Of a DNA stretch of 64,000 bases, positions 30,859 through 41,546 are shown piece by piece (positions within the stretch are counted from its first letter, which is position 1; each line of letters starts with the position of its first letter). The DNA is from Nothophaeocryptopus gaeumannii (Eukaryota; Ascomycota; Dothideomycetes; Mycosphaerellales; Mycosphaerellaceae). The position numbers and the translations under genes were made by a program. The DNA lies in assembly GCA_031771865.1 (NCBI GenBank), contig JASISA010000027.1, forward strand, positions 3,038,001 to 3,102,000, in the 5' to 3' direction. The notes beneath the pieces are model-generated. The model saw nothing but the letters and a program-made list of their open reading frames with translations, was not told where the DNA came from and did no database searches.

Positions 30859-33800
30859 TCAGTCTACGCTCATGCGCTTCTTCGCAGCTTCACGCTTGCC
30901 CGTAAGTATAGCGTGCAACGCCCCGTTGTCGTTCGCCCATCTCGCAACCTCAAGAGCTGCATCCATCCATGCCGTAGCCGCTTTCGTGTCATCCTTCATG
31001 ATCAAGTCTACCGATCGGTTAAATCCCGTGGTGGCAAGCCACTGGAGCTCAGACTCCGGGTAGTGCTCATGCTTTCCACGCTGTCCGTTCTCCGCCATCT
31101 TCGAAGCCTGCTTGATTAGCTTCAGACTGAACCCGCCCTGGGTATGATCCAGACAGATACTAAATGTATATCGCAGCCAGCGTGATACTTTGACGATGTC
31201 TCTATCCTTTTTCCAAGTATCATTGATGATCTTTTGCAGAAGTTGCGTGATCAGGCCCACGGCTTCGGACTCGCTCTCTTTAGCGTCTAGCTGGCGGTGC
31301 ACAATGACGAGGAGGTCGGCAAGTGTGTCCCATCGGCAGTCATGTCGAATATTTAGGCAATCGTGTAAGACAGAACCAAGTTCGTTCCAAAGCTGCATGT
31401 TGAGGATGCATTCGAGATCGAATTTCAGCATGGTGAACTGGCGACCACGCATTCCTTCATCGTCTCCAGCACTCTTCTCGACAGACAACGCCCGAAACCT
31501 TGTAATCTGTCGGCGAGCGGTCTCAAAGTATTGCCTGCTAGTTTCTGAGTCATCCTTTGCGCATCGCCCGGCCATGATTGAGGCACTCGTCCAGACAAAA
31601 GCGCATGTCATTTGCCGTTCCGTGATCTTGTCCGTGAGTACCAAATCAGCCGGGTAGCATGCCAGAAATTTTGTGCAGAGACTCAGCAGACGGCCCAGTA
31701 GCTCGTATTTGGTGATTGCTGCGACCTGAATTGCAAGGTTGTAGGCGTTCTTGCTCCACCATCGAAGCTCTGCCCTCCATAGTTCGCTCGAGGCTGGGCT
31801 AATCTCGTCGGTGCAGTTGGAAGCCATCTCGAACACCGCCACAATCTCTGTAGTCACTGATTCTCTCTCTTCCTCACCCTTGGTCTCGTCCAGCTGCTTG
31901 ATCAGAAGGCGTGCTATGCAGCGTAGCAGGGACGTTAGCTGAACGCCTGGCGCTCTTTGCTCAAGAATTGCGCGTAAAGATGCTACTGCCATTTGTCTGA
32001 GGCTTGACTGCTGAGAAACGAGCACGCAAGCATAGAGGTATGTCGGATCCTCTCGCGAGCTCTTCGTAATGCTTCGAAGGCTGTCCAGGGCAAGACCTTG
32101 GTCTTCGCTTCGCATCGCGAGGTTGAACGCCACATATCGAGTGAGGGGCTGATTCTGCGCGTCGGATGGCATGCTGAAAAAGACCCGGCGTGCTGCATTC
32201 ACATCATCGACGGCTAACGCGTCAGTCATGAGCCTCCTGGAAATGGTCAGGCACTGCACGTAAACGCGATATCGTATGTTGTCTCACCTGCCGATGCGTG
32301 CTTTGTTGATGTGGCCGGCGTTCTCGAAAAGTGCGTGCTGGAGCAGTGCGCACATTTCATAAGTCTGTCTTGCATCGAGATTGGTATTTGCCTTCCAGAG
32401 CAGAGTCTGCGTCGCATGCGTTGCTTGGGCCGAGAACACCACACCATGCGAGGCCTTCACGCGGTCAAACAGGTCGCGCATGTCGTCTGCATTCGCTTGG
32501 TGGCTTGTGGCAAACATCGTATACGCGACAACTGCCTTCTCAAGCCATGCTGGGTACATCGACTCTCCTTCGTGCGCCACCCCAATCTCGGGCAAGATGC
32601 GATCGCATATGAAGGACTTCAAGATGTGTAGCGTGGGTTCGATGGCCACGTCTTTGGCACTCTGCATCGTCTGAAGTAGCCTGCGGTCGTTCAGCCAATG
32701 CGAAGGTGGATTGAAGATACCGTCACTCACGTCCTGAAGTTCTCGGATGTCAAGACTGTGAGCCTAGTCATACGGGACAAGACTTCTTCGAGTCGGTGTA
32801 TTTCTGGTGGCCGTGCATCTGCGAGGACTTGAAATTGCAGGATAGAGAATGCCACACGATTGTCGACCGCGTGAGAGTGCTCAAGCTCATCGACCACTTC
32901 ACGAGCTCTGCTGCGCATATCGTTCTGATCCTTTGCCAGCAGCAGTTCGACTAAAGACATTCAGTTGTGTTCTTCGAGATGAACGATACGTACATACCAT
33001 ACGACACGGCTATGGCTAATCGCAGCTCCACAGCGTCTTGGCTGAGGTTTTCGTTGCCATGACTTCTGAGGACCAGAAAACCTCGTTCAAGCCAGCTCAA
33101 AGCCGCCGATGGATCGCGCGCCTCACTCGAAGACTTAGAGAGCTCATAAAATAGGTCAGCGGCCTTGACTAAGATATCGTTGGCATTTCCCGTGGTTCGA
33201 AGATTGACTCCGGCGAAGGACAGATAAAAATGTTCAATGAGGTCTGGCCGATTGGATTTGAGGGAGTGGAGCATGCGGAGGAGATAGTATTCGGCTTCCA
33301 ACACCTTGTGATGTACAGAACGCAGATCGGACTGCTCCGGCGCGGATTTGGATAGATCCATGAGGGACGGCGAGCTGGGCGTTGATTCCAAGCATTGCGT
33401 ACACTTGCCCAGTACAATCGTGGCTAGGTCAAGCTTGTTGTGCTCCAGGCAGAGCCGCGCTGCGCGAACAGTGACCTTGAGGATGCGCGCCTGCAGATCG
33501 GGGTGTTTCGACTGACGTGGCGATGAACGGTGAGAGGCGTCGAGGAGGAACAGCGCGAACATGCGTGCAAGCACGACCACATGCGAAGGATGCGCATCTC
33601 CTAGACGTGGATCAAGAGGCGCAGTGGTATGTTGCAGGGCGCTCGCCGTAGCATTCCAGAGATCCGTGCCCAGCTGGTCAAATAGTCTTGCATGAGGGAC
33701 GACATGGCTGGCCTTTAATGACGGGAAGGACTGCTTTATGTGGCTTTCGAATTCCTGGGCGAGACCCGGTGGAATTGCAGAGCGCTCGTGGAGCAGACGA

Positions 33801-33871
33801 ACAGCTTTGGCCGCGCAGTCGGCGATGGCCGGCACGCGTTTCTCATGAGCAGACTTCAGCGGCGCCATCAT
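30859..33871 (-). CDS. SPO22: Meiosis protein SPO22/ZIP4 homologue
   Basis: TPR-like scaffold of the ZMM group, promoting synaptonemal complex assembly and class I crossovers. Minus-strand model: 33871..32998, 32950..32731, 32680..32288, 32236..30859; 954 aa. Introns are 47, 50 and 51 nt, all GT..AG, and the frame closes. The N-terminal half carries helical repeats (ARLCLEHNKLDLATIVLGKC; VLEAEYYLLRMLHSLKSNRP; DPSAALSWLERGFLVLRS). The third exon continues with LLQTMQSAKDVAIEP. The C-terminal half ends in the family-typical ELQWLATTGFNRSVDL and WMDAALEVARWAN. The start is the first of two adjacent Met codons; an upstream in-frame extension to 34051 is Ser/Pro-rich and probably untranslated. Confidence 0.85.
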
Positions 33872-34935
33872 GGTCGAGCATCGTCTGCGCGATGGCGGGG
33901 AGGGCCGTGGTAGTGTGCAGTGAGCGGTGGGTGAGGGTAGGGATGGGGGTGAGAGCGAGGGTGCAGGTGAGGCGTTTGACGTGCTGCAGCGGCGAGAGGG
34001 GAGGGGACCACATCGCAATGGCGAATTGAAGCTCGCACTTGCCTTGCGCAACGTTTAAACCGACGGACGAAGCAGGCAGGTAGGCGGGTGGACATGTCAG
34101 ACAGGTGGACAAGTCAGGAAAGCGCGACCACATCACAATGGCATGTGAAAACGGTCCGAGCCTGAGGCATGACCCCATGCTCAGTCGAGGCAGGCACGAC
34201 CGAAGAGTTAACAATAATGATGATACGGTACGGTCGCTTCTACTCACCTGCCCACCTGCCCATCCGCCGTCTGCCGCCGGCCTCCTCCTCCCGATACACA
34301 TGGGGCGCTTCCCATCCATCGACGTGCTTGGTATGATTGTCTGGCAGAGAAATGCCAAGGGCCAAGCTGGCTCGTACATGTATCTCGTCAAGCAACCGGC
34401 CGAGTGCTTTCGGCGTGCGTCAAGGAGTGGAAGCGACTGCAGACGTACCGGCGACGGGACAGACCGTAGTTGATCAGAATTGATTGCGCCAGACAGCGTT
34501 CCCCATAGCTCTCGTTCGTACGAGTGTACGAGTGAGGAGCAATTGCCGAGTAGGAGACGTTCACGAGTCCATGACTGAGGGATGTGGCTTGCAAACCTAA
34601 TTCCCTTGGCGCCCGCGTGCCAAGCATCCCGCTATGTCTTTGTGTCTTGATCACCGCTCGCTGAAGCTCAGCATCTTGACCAGTGGACTTGTCGTCACTC
34701 CGATTTCTATTACAGCAGACATGATGACCCATGTAACCCGTGATAACTTGTCTCTTCTGGGGCCTGGCAGCAAGAAGACCAAGTGCCAAGTCACACAGTC
34801 TTCTTGCCAAGGCTTGCCGCGCCCTGCCAGGCCTTCACCCAAGAGGACGATGGAGTACTTTATGTGAGCGCCTGCTGCCCGCGATCCAGTCCATCAGTAA
34901 CTCAGGATTTGACACCTTTGACGACGAAGACCGCG
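33872..34935. other. Divergent intergenic region, SPO22 / membrane protein
   Basis: 1.06 kb without a supported gene. A 122-codon frame at 34105-34473 and a 182-codon minus frame (33843-34391) have no recognisable character. A duplicated 17-mer near SPO22 is listed separately. Confidence 0.45.
34006..34142 (+). repeat. Duplicated 17-mer in the SPO22 promoter
   Basis: GACCACATCGCAATGGC (34006-34022) and GACCACATCACAATGGC (34126-34142) match at 16 of 17 positions, exactly 120 bp apart. They lie 135-271 bp upstream of the SPO22 start. This could be a paired regulator site. Confidence 0.55.
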
Positions 34936-35841
34936 ATGGCTTCCACGACCTTCCCACAAACAAGCAACCACTCCGTCTCCAATGACCCCGTGGACCCGTT
35001 TACAAGTCCAACTCTCAACCTTGCCGTGCCACCGCCGGCTCAAGTATCTGCGCAACGACCTTCGCACCTGTCTGCTCGAACTCCCGAAAGACGACTCGAT
35101 CTGCACGAAGACAGGCATCAATATGACCATCATGCGTGCTCCCTCAGGGCTGCTTCCCTGTCCTCCAATGGTGGCAGCTTGATATCCTCGATGGACCTTG
35201 AGAAAGGCGGAGGAATCGAAAGGGAAGCGAGTCCCCCAAAGAGACAGAGCGGCTTGCCGCGGGATCCAGAAAAGGCAATGTCCACTCCGACGAGACTATC
35301 TCGGCATAGACACCACGAGCGCCGAAGTGCGGCTCGCATGGCATATCTGGAGGACGATGAAATGGAGGAACGTAGGCAACTGCAAGAAGAGCACGCAGTC
35401 CGGATCCTGCTATTCTTTTCAATGCCATGCGTGGTTCTGTCTTTCCTGAACACTCTATGGACTCTCATCTCACTGGTCATCACCGCCCTTACCCAGCCTG
35501 TCCGACTGTGCGCCCAACGACCGACTTTTGGCCAGCAACTAGGCGGCTTAGTAGGCCCGGCCTTAAACCTACAACTGACGATTATTCATACCCGGCTTCC
35601 ACCACACGCAGACGAAGACACGACGTATCGCCCGGGAATGCTGGTTATAGTGATGCTCCTGTCGCCCTTCTTGAGCGTAGGCGCAATGGTTGCTGCTTGG
35701 GTCGCGGCAGCTTTCTGGATGGCATCTGCAGTTGTGGGCGATCCCGCTGGGACTGATAAGAGAGATGATGGGCGGGAGACTGTATTGGCTATTCGACAAT
35801 GGTGGGAACGGTGGCTCATTCGGAGCATGCGGGAAGAGTAA
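34936..35841 (+). CDS. Fungal membrane protein of unknown function
   Basis: 301 aa from the ATG at 34936; the frame is open upstream to 34783, but that part lacks protein character. No family function is recognised. Residues 1-150 are polar and probably disordered (Ser/Pro/Arg-rich, with RHRHHERRSAARMAYLEDDE just before the membrane part). A first hydrophobic segment (ILLFFSMPCVVLSFLNTLW, extending into SLVITAL) is followed by a loop of about 50 residues. A second, long hydrophobic stretch (MLVIVMLLSPFLSVGAMVAA, extending through AAFWMASAVVG) could form one or two helices. The short tail has WWERWLIRSMREE. The acidic/basic stretch before the first helix suggests a cytosolic N-terminus. It looks like a conserved hypothetical protein of filamentous ascomycetes. 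Confidence 0.65.
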   Translation: MASTTFPQTSNHSVSNDPVDPFTSPTLNLAVPPPAQVSAQRPSHLSARTPERRLDLHEDRHQYDHHACSLRAASLSSNGGSLISSMDLEKGGGIEREASPPKRQSGLPRDPEKAMSTPTRLSRHRHHERRSAARMAYLEDDEMEERRQLQEEHAVRILLFFSMPCVVLSFLNTLWTLISLVITALTQPVRLCAQRPTFGQQLGGLVGPALNLQLTIIHTRLPPHADEDTTYRPGMLVIVMLLSPFLSVGAMVAAWVAAAFWMASAVVGDPAGTDKRDDGRETVLAIRQWWERWLIRSMREE

Positions 35842-37414
35842 TATGTCCCCGATTCAGCTCTCGAAAATGTTGATGATTGATGTGCTATGCTTGGGATTAG
35901 CGCGGTGCTTGGGAGTTTGTCGACAAGATACCATATCTGCCTTGCGATAGTATTTTATGTGTCTCAACGCTCAATGGAAGCCAACCAGAGTTGCAATTGA
36001 CAGCTCGGTCATATTGCTTCTTAATCTGAGGAGTTTGAACCGTCTCTTTGTCACTGCAACACATTCCCATGAAATAAGGATGAAAGATCATTGCTCAGAG
36101 CTGTAGACGGCATGAGAGGGCAACACAGTGTTGACCTCCTGGCAGACCCTCTTCGCTGTACGCGAACACTCGACCCTGCCGGCAGCCTCGCAAATTGGGT
36201 CTCATCTACTGATTATGTACCCTGACATGTAACGAGAACACGACGATCAATCATTGACAAAGTACCGAGAAAGAAAGACTCTCGCGGGAACAGCATCGAA
36301 GAGGTGGCGATGATTTTGAAAAGCATTTCGTTCAGGACGTGAGCGCTTTCCACGATGTCCAAACCAGAAATCTGAAACTACCTGGAGGATGGAGGACTGT
36401 CAGCAGGAGCAAATGCTCGTGGGCGCAGGGATGTCGACCTTAGCTCTCGGCAATGGAGACATGTCTGCTGCTGGGGGACACTCGACAGCCTCGTCAGTGT
36501 CAAGCCGCGTAATAAGGACTTCGAGATCGCGTGGACCACAATGGCGCCTCCTGCGGCCGTATCATGTGGCCATTCGTGCATTCGTCACTTGTTGGAAGAT
36601 ATCAAAGCGGACAACCCAGGCTATAGTGTTCTGTGGGCACTAGCACTCAGGAAGAACATACTCATGAGTATGGACTCGGAGTAGTGAATAGGAAACGCAA
36701 CAGAGATGCCAAGCAACCTATTCGCACTGCTGGGCTGGGCTGGGCTAGGCCAATAGTATAACCCTACTCCGAGCAGAGGGTACTTAGGTACCGTGTGAAG
36801 TTGGATGTAGGAGGTCGGAGTCTACACGGTCTACTATATAGACGTGATTAAGCACATTTAGGACAGTTCCCAACAATTAAGACGTGTAGCGGTTAGATCT
36901 CGTAGCAGGCGTGCTGATGATTGACGATTGAAGGTGCGGCGATGTTGGTGGTCGACTGGTGCGCCTCGGTGGCTTTCTTTTCCCCAGGGTTTGGGTGCTG
37001 CGCTGACGAAGAGTCGTCGTAAGCCTCCCGTCCACGCAAGCATCTCTTGGAAGACACTCCTCACCAATCCTCCCCATCGCCCTCTCACCAAAAGACACCC
37101 TGCTGTTGTCGTCGCCGCCGTCGTCGCCGTGGTCGTCCTCGTCGTCGTCCTCGAGGTATACGCCAGCCTGCTCGCCGCCTCCGCTGACTATACTTCACTG
37201 CTCCATTCCGCACTCTGCGACCGACTCTCCTTTGCCGACGGACCGGGCGCAGCGCTGCAGCAGACGCGGTGCTCAGCAGCATACCCCAAGGGCGCAGCGC
37301 CAGACTCGCCGACACCACCACTCGATCACGTTCACCACGACCCTCCGAACTACACCATCGCACGCCAAACTACACTTTCGCACGCACACTCTCTGGTCTA
37401 CCAACACCGCGATC
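35842..37414. other. Intergenic, 1.6 kb, upstream of PNG1
   Basis: No supported gene. A GGGCT run lies at about 36731-36746. CTCGGAGTAG (about 36675) and CTACTCCGAG (about 36764) form an inverted repeat. The PNG1 leader at 37085-37414 is open in frame and Ser/His-rich, and is taken as 5' UTR. Confidence 0.45.
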
Positions 37415-38867
37415 ATGGACGACGAAAATTACAACCGCAGCGGCGTTCCCAAGCGCAAGCCCGTTCCAGCGCCGCAACCATTGCCAGAGACGTGGGCCGC
37501 CGACCTGACGACTCATTTCCGCCGCACCTTATCGACGAAGCGCATGAATGAGCTGAGCAGTCGACCGAGCTCTATCCGTCGGTCGTCTTCGCGACGCACG
37601 GAACTCGTGGTTGTCCAGTCCCCAACCGCGTCGCAAACCCCGCCGCCCCCTCCGCCGACAAGGGATGCGCCCGCCCCTCCACCCTCTCAGGAAGGCCACG
37701 CGGGTCCTCCACCTACCTATTCATCGCTATCTAACTTGCCAACCCTACCGACGCCGCCCACAGACCCCAAATCAGTTCGTTTCCGGAACATGCTCATGTC
37801 CTTGTCTAATACCCCCTGTCGATGGGAGAATCCTGGGCTCCTAGATGAGGCATTGGCTAAGATCCCTCTACAGCGCATATATGACGAAGCGCAAGAAGAA
37901 GCCGATCTCTTTCAAGCCGAAGCCGCGTCTTTGGGACCTGCAACCAAGGCAGCATGGGGATACCAGGACTGCGTCATCAGGGCATTAATGAAGTGGTTTA
38001 AAGGCGACTTCTTCCAATGGGTCAACAACCCCAAGTGCTCGACATGCCATGCTCCCACGATTGGGAAAGGCATGGTCGCCCCTGTACCCGAAGAGTCAGC
38101 CTGCGGTGCCAATCGCGTCGAGCTCTATCAATGTAGCAACCATCTTTGCCAGTCCTTCGAACGATTTCCACGATACAACGATGCTTTTGTCCTCCTGGAT
38201 ACGAGGAGAGGCCGGGTCGGCGAATGGGCCAATTGCTTCACTATGCTATGCCGAGCCATTGGTAGCCGGGTGCGGTGGGTATGGAATGCTGAAGACCATG
38301 TCTGGACTGAGGTCTACAGCACTCATCGTAAGCGATGGGTACACGTTGACTGCTGCGAGGGTGCGTGGGACGCGCCACTGCTTTACACCCAAGGTAAGCT
38401 ATCTACCTGCGAAATATGTTCAACATTTACTAATCATGTGTCCAGGCTGGAATAAAAAGCTATCGTATTGTATTGCATTCTCCGCCGACGGTTGCCAGGA
38501 TGTTACACGCCGATACGTGCGCAGCCCCGCGGATCAAGCCGCTCCTCGCAATAAGTGTTCCGAGGGCGTATTGATGCACATTCTTGGAGAGATCAGAGCC
38601 ATGCGCCGCCGTGACATGGACAAAAAGGAACGATTTCGCTTGAACGCGGAAGACATGAAGGAGGATGCCGACCTCCGGAAAATGATCATTGAAGCCCTGG
38701 CCTACAATGTTAGCCGCATTCTCCCTGGCGGCGATGCGGACTCCAAGGGCAATAGGACCAATCGAACGGACCCTGACGCGCAAAAAGCGCTTGAAAGCCG
38801 GCAAGCTGAAAGGTCCCGACAGAGGGAAGCTCGACATGCGGGCAATCAATATCAGCGGCAGCAATGA
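37415..38867 (+). CDS. PNG1: PNG1-like peptide:N-glycanase homologue, catalytic Cys replaced (likely acatalytic)
   Basis: Transglutaminase-fold relative of cytosolic peptide N-glycanase, which in yeast removes N-glycans from misfolded ER-derived proteins. Model: exon 1 37415-38393, intron 38394-38445, exon 2 38446-38867; 466 aa. The N-terminus is Pro-rich and disordered. Zn-site cysteines are in CSTCH and YQCSNHLC, followed by RFPRYND. At the active site the normal RCGEW reads [10 protein letters not shown], so the catalytic Cys is Val268 (codon 38216-38218). His295 (DHVW) and Asp312 (VHVD) are kept at the yeast spacings of 27 and 17 residues. Filamentous-fungal PNG1, studied in Neurospora, is known as an acatalytic protein with a structural role, so this is probably lineage-wide. 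The C-terminus is a charged helix. Confidence 0.9.
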
Positions 38868-40226
38868 CTTGACGCATTGTAAAACGTTCCAGTCGTACCA
38901 CACACCACTTCGCTTCACAACCATGGCATACCTTCCTCGTGGAATCTTGACTTGATCTAGCACTGGCGCATTTGGAGACGCTATGTCGTCATGCGACATT
39001 TCTTATTGGTTTCGTATGTTCATCATACCCTCAAGGCGGCGCTGTACTGGAAAGCTAGCCTCGTTCTCAAATGTTCTTGGCGTGGGGTTCTCTCGGAGCA
39101 TGGTTCAGGAGCAACAACAACGTCTTATGGGAGGATGTTATGGAGTATGGCATATCACGGCTTACGGATTAACGTCTTGCTCTCCAGAGCGATACTTCTT
39201 GGGAGCCATTGGCGTGGAGTCTACTAGTGTCTAAAGAGGATTATATTTGCATCCCATATGTTCCGTGAACACCTGTTGAGCTGAAGGTGTTCGATTTGAA
39301 ACAAAATGAAGAAACCCTTTACTTTATCTTTCCCAGTGATTTCTCGCACTGTTCCTTATCAATGCAAGTACAACCTTCGGACGACAGAGCTCGTACATCA
39401 TTCTTTCGTATCCCTAGGCATGGCTTTGTCTGCGTGGAAGGTGACGAGAATCTCGCATTGCTGGCTGCCAAGGATGCTCGATGGTGCTATTTTCGGCGCT
39501 TACGCAACATGGTCTTAGTCTTCGCTTCTTCATGTAGCCGCCTTGTGACATGTATGAGATGCACTAAATAAAATCGGAAGACGACACATGTACCGCTCGT
39601 AACAATAATCCAGTGACCAACAAGTTTCTACTACGAACGATCGCGGACATGCGAGAAGGCCACCACCCACCAGATACAACGCCCGCAACGATATAGTACC
39701 TCTAGTTGATGTTAAGTTACGACGACCACGACGCGCACGCCGGCTTGACATGTGTTTCAGTTGCCGGAGTATCTCCGCGAGCTCCGTAGACACAGAATCA
39801 GCGTGCATTCAGGCTGAAGGACAGCAAACAAAAGTGGATCTGGAGTCCACAAGCCACACGCACACGCTGACGAGGAGGATGAGGCGTGCTCAGCCTCATC
39901 AGCCTCCCGCCGTTCTATTCGGTTAATGATCGCAAGTAGTGATACTAATAAGAGCTCACTATCACCAGCATGTGTAAGTATTCCACCCTGTTTCTCCTTT
40001 TACTTACTTGTTTGCGGCCATCCCTCTCTTGCTCTCGCGCTTTTCTCCCACTGCGACATCGCTCTGTGCCGTACACACGTCCAACATCACATCTCGACGA
40101 CAACCTGCGTATCCACACTCGCTGGAATCCGCGCATCTGACTCCACCACCGCCGCCGCCGCAGCACCGCCGCCGAGACGACATCCTCCTTCTACGACAAA
40201 ACAGCAGTCTTTGGAACATCGACGGC
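38868..40226. other. Intergenic, 1.36 kb, PNG1 / SUR7-family
   Basis: No supported gene; all frames are short. A perfect 8-bp stem with a 7-nt loop, GATGAGGC / GCCTCATC (39878-39900), lies 327 bp before the SUR7-family start. Confidence 0.45.
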
Positions 40227-41426
40227 ATGGGAAAAGCTGGCAGAATCGCGTGCATAACGGTGCCGTGGGCATTGACAGTCGCATCATTCATTGCTCTCGT
40301 GCTGCTCGAAGTCGCCGGTCGGAATGGAAACCTGGAAAGCTATTACTTCTTCAAGGCAAATCTCACGAACCTCGACGTCGACGGATCGGGCAGCAACTCG
40401 GTTCTCTCGAGCGTCATCGGTGATATCAAGACTGCAGGCGGCATTGGCGATATCTATACCGTCAATCTTTGGAATTATTGTGTCTCGAATTCGTCGGACG
40501 GGAGCGACAAGACATGCTCGAAGCGGCAAGCTGAGTTCGTGTTTGATCCAGTGGGTAAGTGACATGCACGAACGTTCTTCAACTTTCCATGAGACTTGGG
40601 AATGGACATGGGATCACAAACTCTAACCGAAATCCTCATAATAACAGATGTCTGGAAACTGAACTCAACCGGATCCACCGCTACATCCACCAGCTCCTCC
40701 GACGCCGTCGAGAGCGCCATCAACAGTGTCAAGGATAACTATAACGAACTTGAACAAAAGCTATTGGGCGATTCGGGGAAAAAGGCCCTTGATACCTACA
40801 AGAAGGTTGGAAAATGGATGTGGATTGCGTACCAAGTCTCCTTCTGGACAACCTTGGCAACCATAGTAGTGGGCATCCTGGCCATCTTCAGTCGATGGGG
40901 CAGCTTGTTAACCTGGCTATTATCCATCGTTTCCACCCTCTTCACATTCGCCGCCGTCTTGACAAGCACAATCCTATTCGCGGTTGTCGTTTCCGCACTC
41001 AATGAGGTGCTGAAGGACTATGGCATCAAGTTCTCGCTTGGACACAACGCTCTCGTCGCTGGCTGGCTCGGTGTCGCCTTCTCTGTCAGTGCGACCCTAT
41101 TTTGGCTGTTCAGCACCTGCTGCTGTTCAGGCCGAAGCAATCCTCATCACAGGAGCAACAAAGGCGGTCTCTGGAACGCAGAACCCAAAGGTCAGGGCTA
41201 CGGTGATTATGGTCGGGGACGGGGCATGCAGGTGGAGAAAACGGGTGAGTTCTTATGCGGATGACACTGTCGTGCCATACTTTTCTGACATGCATCTCTT
41301 CTAGGCGGCGGGTATGAGCGAGTAACCAGTCCGTATGTTGGACACGATCACGGCGACCAGGTCCCATTGCATGACTATAACCATGGGCATGTTGGTGCTG
41401 GTTACGAGCCCTACAGACATTCATGA
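40227..41426 (+). CDS. SUR7/PalI family plasma-membrane protein
   Basis: Tetraspan protein of the SUR7/PalI family, associated with cortical eisosome domains or pH signalling. Model: 40227-40554, 40648-41244, 41305-41426; 348 aa, introns GT..AG, frame closed. TM1 (ITVPWALTVASFIALVLLEV) is followed by an ectodomain containing the family block YTVNLWNYCVSNSSDG, with two Cys. After a helical region come TM2 (YQVSFWTTLATIVVGILAIF), TM3 (TLFTFAAVLTSTILFAVVVS) and TM4 (GWLGVAFSVSATLFWLF). A cytosolic Cys-rich stretch (STCCCSG, possible palmitoylation) precedes a Gly/His/Tyr-rich tail. Assignment between SUR7 and PalI subgroups is not made. Confidence 0.85.
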
Positions 41427-41546
41427 GTAGCGCTACGAGAAAAGTGAAAATTCTTGGGATCGGTGTGCATGGCGACGGCGTTCGAGTCTGGGCGTAAAGA
41501 TGCCCTCTTATGATACCAGTAGCAATTCACATGACGATGCGTTCTT

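Noticed and set aside
33872..34051. 60-residue upstream extension of SPO22
   Set aside because: Pro/Ser-rich sequence not typical of SPO22; the adjacent Met pair at 33871 is a better start.
37106..37414. N-terminal extension of PNG1 in the same frame
   Set aside because: Ser/His/Arg-rich, begins with a near-cognate codon, and adds nothing resembling the family; the ATG at 37415 gives a typical start.
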